Assembly: GCA_002405445.1 (NCBI GenBank)
Contig: DHLV01000234.1
Coordinates: 1 to 10,855, forward strand
Reading direction: 5' to 3'
Origin: Flammeovirgaceae bacterium UBA4659
GTDB lineage: Bacteria > Bacteroidota > Bacteroidia > Cytophagales > Cyclobacteriaceae
DNA: 10,855 bases
The position numbers and the translations under genes were made by a program. Positions 1-7,833 of the stretch are shown here, piece after piece. Numbering within the stretch: position 1 is the stretch's first letter; the number at the start of each line of letters is the position of its first letter. A model generated the notes under the pieces. The model saw nothing but the letters and a program-made list of their open reading frames with translations. It had not been told where the DNA came from and ran no database searches.

Positions 1-1
1 C

Positions 2-3000
2 GCCATTCAAGAAGATGCGCAGGCCATTGCGATGACGAGCTACCAGGGCGGCCACACAGAATACTTTAAATACATGTACGACTTGCTGCAAGAGAAGGGC
101 GCGAGTCACATCAAAATATTTGGCGGTGGCGGTGGTGTGATCTTGCCCGATGAAATCAAAGAGCTGATGGACTACGGGATCACTAAAATTTATTCGCCTG
201 ATGATGGCCGCGCAATGGGCTTGCAAGGCATGATCAATGACTTGGTGCAACAAAGTGATTACCCCTTGGGCGAAACACTGTCCAATGAATTGGAACAGTT
301 GGAAAATAAAAACCCGGTAGCCATCGCCCGATTGATTACGGCAGCTGAAAACTACCGCGACAAGCACTCAAAAATATTTGACCATATCAATAGCCTAGCT
401 GAAAAATCTCATGCGCCTGTGCTGGGCATCACGGGCACCGGTGGAGCGGGTAAATCATCGCTGGTGGATGAAATTGTGCGTAGATTTTTGCTTGACTTCA
501 AGGACCCCGCAAAAGACGGGGCAGGCAAAACAATCGGATTGATTTCTGTCGATCCATCCAAACGGAAAACCGGTGGTGCATTGTTGGGAGATCGCATTCG
601 CATGAATGCCATCAACAGTTCGCGGGTATTTATGCGTTCGCTCGCAACACGTCAATCGAATCTTGCCTTGTCGGCTTACGTGAAAGAAGCGATCCAAGTC
701 TTAAAAGCTGCACAGTATGATTTGATTATTTTAGAAACATCGGGCATTGGCCAGAGCGATACAGAGATATTAGACCACAGCGATGTTTCGCTTTACGTGA
801 TGACCCCCGAATACGGTGCTGCCACCCAACTCGAGAAAATCGATATGCTCGATTTTGCCGATGTAATTGCCTTGAACAAGTTTGACAAGCGCGGGGCGCT
901 GGATGCGTTGCGCGATGTAAAAAAGCAATACCAGCGCAATCACAACCTGTGGGATCAAAAACCCGAAGACATGCCCGTGTACGGCACCATCGCTTCGCAA
1001 TTTAACGACCCTGGCACTAACCAGCTCTACAAACATTTGATGGATAAAATTGTAGTGAAAACGCAAGCCAATTTGAAATCGACTTTTGCCATTACGCGCG
1101 AAATGTCAGAAAAGATTTTTGTGATCCCACCCCATCGCACCCGTTACCTAAGTGAAATTTCCGAAAACAATCGCAGTTTTGATTCTTGGGTAACGAATCA
1201 AAAAGAAGTGGCGCAAAAACTGTATGCGGTTCAAAAAACAATTGATACGGTTTCGCGTGAGAACAAAGATTTGGCAAAAGTGCTTCAAGCCGAGTTTGAT
1301 AAATTGAAATTGAATTTAGATCCAAAGAATTGGAAACTCATTGCAGATTTTCCTGCCAAGGTAAAGCAATACAAAGACGAGCTTTTCAAATTTAAGGTGC
1401 GCGACAAAGAAATTGGCATCAAAACGCACAGCGAATCGCTTTCGCATTTACAGATTCCTAAAGTCTCATTGCCTCGCTACGAAGCTTGGGGCGACCTACT
1501 GAAATGGCAGTTGCAAGAAAATGTACCGGGCGAATTTCCCTATACATCCGGTATTTACCCATTCAAGCGCGAAGGCGAAGATCCTACCCGGATGTTTGCA
1601 GGCGAAGGAGGGCCCGAAAGAACAAATAGAAGATTCCATTATGTGAGTTTGGCGATGCCCGCGAAGCGATTGTCCACCGCTTTTGATTCGGTAACGTTGT
1701 ACGGCAACGATCCTGATTATCGCCCAGATATTTATGGAAAGATCGGCAACTCTGGCGTGAGCATCTGCTGCTTGGACGATGCCAAAAAGTTATACAGCGG
1801 TTTCAACCTGTGCGACCCAAAGACATCGGTTTCCATGACCATCAACGGACCTGCACCCATGCTGCTCGGCTACTTCATGAATGCCGCCATCGATCAGCAA
1901 TGCGAACTCTACATCAAGAAGAATGGGTTGGAAGATGAAGTAAGAGCGAAAATTGATTCACTTTATGAAAAGGGTGATGGTCAACAATCAACGGTTAACG
2001 GCCGGGGACTGTCGACTGGGGACAATAGACGACCTTCTTATCAAGGTGCGTTACCAAAAGGAAATGACGGATTGGGCTTGATGTTGTTGGGCGTAACTGG
2101 CGACCAAGTGCTGCCCAAAGACGTGTATGAAAAAATCAAAGCCGATACGCTGAACCAGGTGCGGGGCACCGTGCAAGCCGATATTCTGAAAGAAGATCAG
2201 GCACAGAACACATGCATTTTCTCTACTGAATTTGCCCTGCGCCTGATGGGTGATGTGCAACAGTACTTCATTGATCAAAAAGTGCGAAACTTTTATTCGG
2301 TTTCCATCTCTGGCTACCACATTGCAGAAGCAGGCGCCAATCCTATTTCGCAATTGGCATTTACGCTCGCGAACGGATTTACGTACGTGGAATATTACTT
2401 GAGCCGAGGCATGCACATCGATGATTTTGCTCCTAACCTTTCGTTTTTCTTTAGCAACGGAGTGGATCCGGAATATGCGGTAATCGGCCGTGTGGCCAGA
2501 AGAATTTGGGCAAAAGCCATGCGCGAAAAATATGGTGCCAATGCGCGCAGCCAAATGTTGAAGTACCACATCCAAACTTCCGGCCGCTCGTTGCACGCAC
2601 AAGAGATTGATTTTAATGACATCCGCACCACACTGCAAGCACTGTACGCGATTTACGATAACTGCAACTCGCTTCACACCAATGCATACGATGAAGCCAT
2701 CACCACGCCCACGGAAGAAAGTGTGCGCAGGGCCATGGCGATTCAATTGATCATTAACAAAGAGTTAGGACTTGCCAAAAACGAAAATCCATTACAAGGT
2801 TCCTTCATCATCGAAGAATTGACCGATTTAGTAGAAGAAGCGGTGCTGCTGGAATTTGATCGGATCACCGAGCGGGGTGGTGTGCTGGGCGCAATGGAAA
2901 CTATGTACCAGCGCGGAAAAATTCAAGAAGAGAGTTTGTATTATGAAACGTTGAAGCACACGGGCGAGTACCCCATCATTGGGGTAAACACATTCTTAAG

Positions 3001-3262
3001 TTCAAAGGGCTCCCCTACTATTATTCCGCAAGAAGTAATTAGAGCCACTACCGAAGAAAAAGAGTACCAAATCAAAATGCTGCGTCAGTTGCACCAGTAT
3101 CAAAATGCCAAGGCCACTGCTGCATTGGAGAAAGTGCAGCAGGCAGCCATTCAAAACAAGAATATTTTTGAAGAGCTGATGGAAGCATGCAAAGTGTGTT
3201 CGCTGGGGCAGATTACCAAGGCATTGTTTGAAGTAGGTGGGCAGTATAGGAGGAATATGTAG
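2..3262 (+). CDS. icmF: Fused isobutyryl-CoA mutase (IcmF), 5' partial
   Basis: This is an adenosylcobalamin-dependent acyl-CoA mutase fused to its own G-protein chaperone. The family interconverts isobutyryl-CoA and n-butyryl-CoA, and some members act on isovaleryl/pivalyl-CoA. The frame is open to the left edge: about ten in-frame codons precede the ATG at 32, which sits mid-domain and is not the start. Numbered from that Met, domains run: end of the B12-binding domain (to about 90, glycine-rich IFGGGGG near 29-35), MeaB/MeaI-type GTPase (Walker A GTGGAGKS 135-142, NKFD 282-285), a linker to about 490, then the mutase barrel. The catalytic-type GYH is at 761-763. Phe511 (in IYPF) and Gln725 (in AQNT) sit where methylmalonyl-CoA mutase has its substrate-selecting Tyr and Arg, which favours an isobutyryl-CoA-type substrate. 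The cobalt-ligand DxHxxG motif lies off the window. A low-complexity insertion occupies residues 650-667. The stop is TAG at 3260. Confidence 0.95.
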   Translation, partial: AIQEDAQAIAMTSYQGGHTEYFKYMYDLLQEKGASHIKIFGGGGGVILPDEIKELMDYGITKIYSPDDGRAMGLQGMINDLVQQSDYPLGETLSNELEQLENKNPVAIARLITAAENYRDKHSKIFDHINSLAEKSHAPVLGITGTGGAGKSSLVDEIVRRFLLDFKDPAKDGAGKTIGLISVDPSKRKTGGALLGDRIRMNAINSSRVFMRSLATRQSNLALSAYVKEAIQVLKAAQYDLIILETSGIGQSDTEILDHSDVSLYVMTPEYGAATQLEKIDMLDFADVIALNKFDKRGALDALRDVKKQYQRNHNLWDQKPEDMPVYGTIASQFNDPGTNQLYKHLMDKIVVKTQANLKSTFAITREMSEKIFVIPPHRTRYLSEISENNRSFDSWVTNQKEVAQKLYAVQKTIDTVSRENKDLAKVLQAEFDKLKLNLDPKNWKLIADFPAKVKQYKDELFKFKVRDKEIGIKTHSESLSHLQIPKVSLPRYEAWGDLLKWQLQENVPGEFPYTSGIYPFKREGEDPTRMFAGEGGPERTNRRFHYVSLAMPAKRLSTAFDSVTLYGNDPDYRPDIYGKIGNSGVSICCLDDAKKLYSGFNLCDPKTSVSMTINGPAPMLLGYFMNAAIDQQCELYIKKNGLEDEVRAKIDSLYEKGDGQQSTVNGRGLSTGDNRRPSYQGALPKGNDGLGLMLLGVTGDQVLPKDVYEKIKADTLNQVRGTVQADILKEDQAQNTCIFSTEFALRLMGDVQQYFIDQKVRNFYSVSISGYHIAEAGANPISQLAFTLANGFTYVEYYLSRGMHIDDFAPNLSFFFSNGVDPEYAVIGRVARRIWAKAMREKYGANARSQMLKYHIQTSGRSLHAQEIDFNDIRTTLQALYAIYDNCNSLHTNAYDEAITTPTEESVRRAMAIQLIINKELGLAKNENPLQGSFIIEELTDLVEEAVLLEFDRITERGGVLGAMETMYQRGKIQEESLYYETLKHTGEYPIIGVNTFLSSKGSPTIIPQEVIRATTEEKEYQIKMLRQLHQYQNAKATAALEKVQQAAIQNKNIFEELMEACKVCSLGQITKALFEVGGQYRRNM
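1981..2029 (+). repeat. Degenerate heptanucleotide tandem repeat inside icmF
   Basis: Seven consecutive 7-base units can be laid out in one register from 1981. Early units are alike (TCAACGG at 1988, TTAACGG at 1995), and a second variant recurs (CCGGGGA at 2002, CTGTCGA at 2009, CTGGGGA at 2016). The 7-base period runs against the codon period of 3, so it is not a protein repeat. It encodes roughly residues 650-667 of the mutase, a stretch rich in Gly, Ser, Thr, Asn and Gln, just before the conserved RPSYQG segment. It resembles the heptameric short tandemly repeated (STRR) sequences known from filamentous cyanobacteria. Whether related copies exist elsewhere in this genome cannot be seen here. 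Confidence 0.6.
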
Positions 3263-3286
3263 GCCCCATCTCAATACTTTTATGAT

Positions 3287-3309
3287 GTCAGCCTGAGCCA
3301 GTCGAAGGC
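3287..3309. repeat. Interspersed CCTGAG..AGTCGAAGG-type motif
   Basis: The core CCTGAGCCAGTCGAAGG closely resembles a short motif (CCTGAGCGAAGTCGAAGG and variants) that I recall as scattered in intergenic DNA of many bacteria, Bacteroidota included. It carries a short inverted repeat, GCCT...AGGC (3291-3294 and 3306-3309), lies 24 bases after the icmF stop codon and is followed by AATTTTAA. It could form a weak hairpin at the 3' end of the icmF transcript, but the stem is too short to call a terminator. Only one copy is in this window, so its repeat status rests on recollection. Confidence 0.4.
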
Positions 3310-3441
3310 AATTTTAACACAACCAAGGTTTCGCCACCCTCCACCTGACAATCATTTATTCGAGATGGCTTTTTATGATATTGCTCTTTAGGTGATGCAC
3401 AATCAACCTTGCCAACTAGAAGTCACCCGCAGAAAATACCC

Positions 3442-3473
3442 ATTGCGCTAATTGCCGCAATCGATTACATTGC
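3442..3473 (+). promoter_or_regulatory. Weak Bacteroidota-type promoter candidate for the M16 protease
   Basis: The Bacteroidota sigma-ABfr consensus is roughly TTG at -33 and TAnnTTTG at -7. Here TTG at 3443-3445 is followed, after 20 bases, by TACATTGC at 3466-3473, which matches six of eight positions at best. The ATG lies about 21 bases further on. A 6-bp inverted repeat, ATTGCG (3442-3447) and CGCAAT (3456-3461), overlaps the proposed spacer and could be an operator or chance. The rest of the 3263-3494 gap shows no ORF or RNA gene. Confidence 0.22.
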
Positions 3474-3494
3474 CTCAAATTAAATCCAAACAAG

Positions 3495-6281
3495 ATGCGT
3501 TTAAAATCACTTATTATTTTGTTGATGCTGGTGGCATTTTCTCCCGCATTTGCGCAGAATAAGGGTAAACAAAAGCCCTCGGGCTCGCCCGAAAAACCAA
3601 AAATACAGGACAAACCAGCCTTGGCGCCCCCGGTAAAGGTGACCACCGTGGAGGGAATCACGGAATACCGTCTGGCCAACGGCTTGCGGGTATTAATGTT
3701 CCCCGATCAATCCAAGCAAACCATTACGGTAAACATCACCTACTTGGTTGGCTCCAAGCACGAAAACTACGGTGAAACAGGCATGGCACACCTTTTGGAG
3801 CACTTGGTTTTTAAAGGCACGCCCAAGCACCCCAACATCCCGCAAGAATTGACCGAACATGGATGTAGACCAAACGGAACAACATTCTTAGATCGCACCA
3901 ATTATTATGAAACCTTTGCCGCCACAGAAGAAAACCTCAAGTGGGCATTGGATTTAGAGTCCGATCGTATGGTCAACTCTTTTATCGCCAAGAAAGACTT
4001 GGACAGTGAAATGACCGTAGTGCGCAATGAATTTGAGAGTGGCGAAAACAACCCCTGGAGGGTATTGTGGCAGCGTGTAATGGCCACGGCTTTCGAGTGG
4101 CACAACTACGGCAAATCTACCATCGGTGCACGTGCAGATATTGAGAATGTGCCGATTGAAAGGCTTCAGGCATTTTACCGTAAACACTATCAACCTGATA
4201 ACGCTGTGCTATTGATTGCCGGCAAAATAGACGAGGCAAAAACGCTGGCCATGGTCAACGAAAAATTTGGGCCTCTTGCCAAACCGGAACGCCTCTTGCA
4301 AACCACTTACACCAAAGACCCTACGCAAGATGGTGAGCGCACCGTTTCGGTCAAAAGAGTGGGCGATGTACAACTCGCCATGGTGGGTTATCATATTCCG
4401 CCCGGCACCCATGCCGACTTCGCCCCGATTGAAGTGATGAATCAAATCTTATCTACCGAACCCGGTGGTCGTTTATATAAGGCGCTGGTCGATACAAAAA
4501 AAGCGAGCAGCATCGGCTCCATCAACTTCCAATTGCAGGATCCGGGGATTTTTCTGGCTTTCGCAGAGGTGTTAAAAGAGAAGTCACTGGATGATGCTAA
4601 GAACACGTTGTTGAAAGTATTTGACGAGTTCAGTCAAAACCTGCCCGGTAAGGAGGAGTTGGAACGAGCTAAAACAGAACTGCTCAAAAACATCGACTTG
4701 TCATTCAACTCATCCGAGCGCATCGGCCTCGAACTGAGCGAGTATATCGGTATGGGCGACTGGCGCATGTTGTTCATCACACGCGACAAAATCAAAGCAG
4801 TGAGTTTGCTTGACATCAAGCGCGTGGCCGGAAAATACTTCAAGGCTGACAATCGAACTGTGGGAACTTTCATCCCCACAGAAAAGCCGGACCGTGCAGA
4901 AATACCCGATGCACCAAATGTGCAAGAGTTGGTGAAGGATTACAAAGGCACGCAGACGATTGCTGAAGGAGAGGCATTTGACCCCGCTCCTGCCAATATC
5001 GAATCGCGTACCACCAAAACAACATTGCCCAATGGATCGAAGGTTGCTTTCTTGAGCAAAAAGACGCGTGGTGAGTCTGTGCAGGCGCGCATGACATTCC
5101 GCTTCGGAAATGAGCAAACATTGGCCAATAAAGGCACCATTGGCGAATTGACAGCGAGCATGCTCAACAAAGGCACCGCCAAACGTACACGTCAACAGAT
5201 CAAAGATGAATTTGATAAGTTGAAGGCGAACGTACAGATTTTTGGAAATGCACAACAAGCATCGGTAAACATTGAAACCACGCGCCCGAACTTAATTGAA
5301 GTATTGAAACTCGCGGCAGAAGTGGTAAAAGAAGCGAGCTTTCCTGCAGACGAATATGAAAAGTTGAAGGAAGAAGAAATTGCCGGCATCGAATCGCAGC
5401 GTAGCGAACCTACGGCCAAAGCGAGCATCCGCATGCAGCAGCACATGAATCCTTATCCAAAGAGTGATCCTCGTTATGTAGAAAGTTTTGACGAGAGCGT
5501 TGCGAGCATTAAGGCCACCAAGCTAGAAGAGTTGAAAAAATTCCACGCAGACTTCTATGGAGCCAACAATGCAACCATGTCGTTCGTGGGCGATTTCGAT
5601 GAGCCCGCAGTGAAGGCATTGGTAACCGAGTTGTTTGGTAACTGGAAGAGTGCCACACCTTACCAGCGCTTGGTTTCAAAATACAATCCTGTTCCAGCAA
5701 TTAATGAAAGTATTGAAACCCCTGACAAGGCGAATGCATTTTTTGTTGCTGGCTTGGGTATGGAAATGCGTGATGATAACCCTGATTACCCCGCATTGGT
5801 GTTAGGCAACTATATGCTGGGTGGTGGTTTCTTAAACTCACGTCTGGCAACACGCATCCGCCAAAAAGATGGCTTGAGCTATGGAGTGGGTTCGCAGTTT
5901 TTTGCAGGATCGCTGGATAATGTGGGCACATTTAATGCCTTTGCGATTTATGCTCCCGAAAATGTGACCAAGCTCGAGGCAGCCTTCAAAGAAGAAATCC
6001 AGAAGGTGATTACAGATGGATTCAGTGGCGAAGAGGTGGCCGCAGCCAAATCCGGTTGGACGCAAGGCCAAAGTGTTACGCGCGCTCAAGACAACGCCCT
6101 GGCCAGCACGCTCAACAACTACCAGTTTATCAACCGCGATATGAAATGGGTGGAAAATTACGAAAAGCAGGTGAACGCACTGACGGTAGAACAAATCAAT
6201 GCCGCCATGAAAAAATATCTCAAGCCGGAATTGATGACTATCATCAAGGCAGGGGATTTTGCGAAAGCTGCCAAGAAGTAA
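3495..6281 (+). CDS. Secreted two-domain M16 (pitrilysin-family) zinc protease
   Basis: This is a 928-residue insulinase/pitrilysin-type metallopeptidase, predicted to act outside the cytoplasm. Residues 1-20 form a classical signal peptide (hydrophobic core, cleavage after AFA). A Lys/Pro-rich linker follows to about residue 45. The first M16 domain carries the inverted zinc motif HLLEH at 99-103, NGTTFLDRTNYYETF at 127-141, and the third zinc ligand Glu179 in VVRNEFE, 76 residues after His103 as the family expects. The second M16 domain starts near residue 505. At the equivalent site it has ELTAS (551-555), so it is not catalytic, but it keeps the R..Y substrate-binding pair (Arg789, Tyr796 in RQKDGLSY), as in the active/inactive half arrangement of pitrilysins. 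The length fits tandem-domain secreted M16 proteins. The ATG at 3495 is chosen because the signal peptide begins there. Long leader and terminator suggest a monocistronic gene. The physiological substrate is unknown. Confidence 0.93.
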   Translation: MRLKSLIILLMLVAFSPAFAQNKGKQKPSGSPEKPKIQDKPALAPPVKVTTVEGITEYRLANGLRVLMFPDQSKQTITVNITYLVGSKHENYGETGMAHLLEHLVFKGTPKHPNIPQELTEHGCRPNGTTFLDRTNYYETFAATEENLKWALDLESDRMVNSFIAKKDLDSEMTVVRNEFESGENNPWRVLWQRVMATAFEWHNYGKSTIGARADIENVPIERLQAFYRKHYQPDNAVLLIAGKIDEAKTLAMVNEKFGPLAKPERLLQTTYTKDPTQDGERTVSVKRVGDVQLAMVGYHIPPGTHADFAPIEVMNQILSTEPGGRLYKALVDTKKASSIGSINFQLQDPGIFLAFAEVLKEKSLDDAKNTLLKVFDEFSQNLPGKEELERAKTELLKNIDLSFNSSERIGLELSEYIGMGDWRMLFITRDKIKAVSLLDIKRVAGKYFKADNRTVGTFIPTEKPDRAEIPDAPNVQELVKDYKGTQTIAEGEAFDPAPANIESRTTKTTLPNGSKVAFLSKKTRGESVQARMTFRFGNEQTLANKGTIGELTASMLNKGTAKRTRQQIKDEFDKLKANVQIFGNAQQASVNIETTRPNLIEVLKLAAEVVKEASFPADEYEKLKEEEIAGIESQRSEPTAKASIRMQQHMNPYPKSDPRYVESFDESVASIKATKLEELKKFHADFYGANNATMSFVGDFDEPAVKALVTELFGNWKSATPYQRLVSKYNPVPAINESIETPDKANAFFVAGLGMEMRDDNPDYPALVLGNYMLGGGFLNSRLATRIRQKDGLSYGVGSQFFAGSLDNVGTFNAFAIYAPENVTKLEAAFKEEIQKVITDGFSGEEVAAAKSGWTQGQSVTRAQDNALASTLNNYQFINRDMKWVENYEKQVNALTVEQINAAMKKYLKPELMTIIKAGDFAKAAKK

Positions 6282-6296
6282 CGGTGAACCATCCAC

Positions 6297-6337
6297 AAAA
6301 AAAGAAGCTGTCTCCGAAAGGCAGCTTCTTTTTTTTT
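6297..6337. terminator. Strong bidirectional rho-independent terminator
   Basis: A stem of about 17 bp is formed by 6297-6313 and 6319-6335, including one G-T wobble, around the 5-base loop CCGAA. The core arms are GAAGCTGTCT and AGGCAGCTTC. On the plus strand the 3' arm runs into nine T residues (6329-6337), starting 15 bases after the M16 stop codon. On the minus strand the complementary A-run (6297-6303) gives seven T residues, so it can also end transcripts from the converging gene that stops at 6512. Confidence 0.9.
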
Positions 6338-6511
6338 ACGAAGCGTTGAACGGTTTTGTGAAGTAACCTGCAAATACTCCATTTGACTTTTGTGACACAC
6401 CCTTTTTCCTCACGTGTGGCGTTGTCGAAGCAAACCGTGTCACTCTTCCATTTTCTTCAACTTCGAAGCATGGAATATCCCATTTAAAATTCCTGCAACA
6501 ACGATGGGTGA

Positions 6512-7075
6512 TCAGCTTGTGAATGACTTCAGAAGTCCATCTTCATCATGCACTTCAATGGTATACGAAGTCGCATTTTTGATGCGGAATATTTTCCCGA
6601 ACTGACCATTCACTTTGTGAACAGCCTTATAAATCTCCCTGTGTTGGTCATCGAGAACTTTAATGACCCAATCAACCTCGCGGGAAGCATATGCTGTAAT
6701 AGCAACTTTCTGGCGGTTGTCCAGCAGCTCAAAGTGAATCGCCTTTTGAGTAACAGGTTGATGGTTTTCAATTAACTCAGTGCGAATATTCTTTCCATTA
6801 TCAACGGTGAGTGAGTAACTTCCTTTAGGCAACTGTGACAAATTGTATGGGCGCACAAAACCGTCTGTATTTTTAAATGACTCTTTGAAAATGATTTCAC
6901 CTTCTGCGTTGGCGATACGCACCTGCACCGTTGACTTCTCCGCAGCCTGATACAATACCTTGAATACAGATTCATTCGTCTTTACCACCGCCATGTCGGA
7001 CCCAGTGGTTCGCTTCGCAAAGGCAGATGTTGCCACTCCCAACAACACCGCTGCCACAATCATTCTCTTCACCAT
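6512..7075 (-). CDS. Small secreted beta-rich protein with two related repeats
   Basis: I do not recognise a named family. The protein has 187 residues from the ATG at 7075. An in-frame ATG at 7102 would add nine residues, but the internal start places a textbook signal peptide at the N terminus (MVKRMIVAAV..., cleavage after SAFA at residue 20) and follows an A/T-rich AAAAATTAACA leader. The mature part is Val/Ile/Tyr-rich with alternating polar and hydrophobic residues, suggesting beta-sandwich folds. Residues about 50-94 and 135-180 share a pattern: V.I.....G.I, a Lys, then a Phe/Tyr, then YxLxV or YxIxV and a terminal D.G. This points to an internal duplication. No cysteines, lipobox or catalytic motif are seen. 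A structural, adhesive or envelope-associated role is possible but is inference. It is separated from the upstream Lon-domain gene by 119 bp of palindrome-rich sequence and converges on the M16 gene. Confidence 0.8.
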   Translation of the reverse strand: MVKRMIVAAVLLGVATSAFAKRTTGSDMAVVKTNESVFKVLYQAAEKSTVQVRIANAEGEIIFKESFKNTDGFVRPYNLSQLPKGSYSLTVDNGKNIRTELIENHQPVTQKAIHFELLDNRQKVAITAYASREVDWVIKVLDDQHREIYKAVHKVNGQFGKIFRIKNATSYTIEVHDEDGLLKSFTS

Positions 7076-7142
7076 TGTTAATTTTTGAAGTACAGACGAC
7101 ACACAACTGAATTAAGTTGCAGTGTGCAGGTTAAAAAATTGT

Positions 7143-7169
7143 AAAAAAAAGGTTTTTCGCGAAAGCGAA
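7143..7169 (-). terminator. Possible terminator after the Lon-domain gene
   Basis: On the minus strand, 26 bases beyond the stop codon at 7195, TTCGC and GCGAA (7165-7169 and 7156-7160) form a 5-bp stem with a TTTC loop. Eight T residues follow at 7150-7143, but only after five intervening bases (AAACC). The stem is short and the spacing to the T-run is not ideal, so the call is tentative. On the plus strand the same loop reads GAAA, a stable tetraloop. Confidence 0.33.
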
Positions 7170-7195
7170 CACTGTTCGGGCAGAAGTGAACACTT
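7163..7195. promoter_or_regulatory. Cluster of palindromes and a 21-bp-spaced direct repeat
   Basis: Between the Lon-domain gene and the secreted-protein gene lie a perfect 13-base inverted repeat CGAACACTGTTCG (7166-7178) and a second one, AAGTGAACACTT (7184-7195), which reaches the last base of the Lon-domain stop codon. Together they contain an 11-base direct repeat, AAGYGAACACT, at 7163-7173 and 7184-7194. The two copies start exactly 21 bases apart, which is two helical turns. That places both on the same DNA face, as expected of a tandem operator. The region lies about 90-120 bases upstream of the secreted-protein ATG. No regulator is identified and the function is inferred. Confidence 0.35.
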
Positions 7196-7782
7196 TAGTT
7201 CAGGTGAAATACGTTCCGTGATTTTTCGGTCTTCTCCAAAATCTGAACGTGGTAATAGAGTTGGTTCATCAAAAATTGTTCCTGACGCGGTGCGGGCAGA
7301 TTCGCAAACTTCAGCTTCGTTTCCAAATCCATGTTCAATTCATTCGCAATGTGATACGCTGAAACTTTCTTATGGAAAGAAGATACGTTCATTAATTGCA
7401 TGTATTGCTGGAAACGCTCCATCAATGACGGCATCACATGCGTAAGCACATCCGCATCCATCATTTGCACCTCTGCACCGGGATAGAGTTTATCGCGGAA
7501 CGTTCGGTATAATGTTTTTAGTTGAAGCAAGTCGTGGCACTTGACGATGATGTCTGAATCACCCCCGGCATACCGTTTGATAACGCTCTCCAACTTCACC
7601 AGAGACCCAAGTTTGTTGACGTTGGCAACATGGTTAACGTAGATGCCAAACGCCATGTCTCTCGATTCAGCATCGTTGAGCAACTGCCGGTAGCGCGGCT
7701 CAAAGATGTGAAGCGGAACCAGTTCTCCCGGCAAGGGAAAAATGGATAGCGGAAACATTGGGATGAGCGATGGCTCAGACAT
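7195..7782 (-). CDS. Stand-alone Lon N-terminal (substrate-binding) domain protein
   Basis: A 195-residue cytoplasmic protein. Residues 9-31 carry the hallmark opening of the Lon substrate-binding domain (MFPLSIFPLPGELVPLHIF, then EPRY), followed by RQLLNDA and an alternating beta pattern that includes GSLVKLESVIKRY. The C-terminal third is helical and Lys/Glu-rich. There is no AAA+ ATPase or Ser-Lys protease domain, and the next upstream gene is unrelated, so this is the free-standing form and not a broken Lon. Such proteins are common in bacteria and their role is poorly defined; substrate or adaptor binding is assumed by analogy. The ATG at 7782 directly follows TAACACA and places the family motif at the expected N terminus. 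The gene lies 51 bp downstream of the metallophosphoesterase on the same strand, so co-transcription is likely. Confidence 0.88.
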   Translation of the reverse strand: MSEPSLIPMFPLSIFPLPGELVPLHIFEPRYRQLLNDAESRDMAFGIYVNHVANVNKLGSLVKLESVIKRYAGGDSDIIVKCHDLLQLKTLYRTFRDKLYPGAEVQMMDADVLTHVMPSLMERFQQYMQLMNVSSFHKKVSAYHIANELNMDLETKLKFANLPAPRQEQFLMNQLYYHVQILEKTEKSRNVFHLN

Positions 7783-7833
7783 TGTGTTAAGAACATCAAA
7801 TCCTTCAAAAGGTTATGAGTAAAATCAGTTCTT

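Noticed and set aside
2051..2746. A 231-codon open frame on the minus strand
   Set aside because: It lies wholly antisense to the strongly conserved mutase domain of icmF, and its translation is Cys/His/Phe-rich with no recognisable motif, typical of a shadow frame.
32..3262. ATG at 32 as the true start of the icmF gene
   Set aside because: The frame is open upstream to the window edge, and the preceding codons ([10 protein letters not shown]) continue the B12-binding domain; the ATG falls in the middle of that domain.
4710..5258. A 182-codon open frame on the minus strand
   Set aside because: It is antisense to the M16 protease and its translation shows no family features.
6338..6511. Possible small gene or RNA in the gap between the converging genes
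   Set aside because: Open frames here are short, extend antisense into the neighbouring genes and lack a credible start context; no tRNA-like fold or conserved RNA motif is visible.
7076..7102. ATG at 7102 as the start of the small secreted protein
   Set aside because: It would put nine polar residues before the Met-Val-Lys-Arg signal peptide; the ATG at 7075 gives a standard signal peptide and has the A/T-rich leader.
7166..7178. CGAACACTGTTCG as a Gram-positive-type LexA (SOS) box
   Set aside because: The Bacillus-type box has four bases between CGAAC and GTTCG-like arms; here there are three. No DNA-damage gene is adjacent, and that consensus is not established for this phylum.
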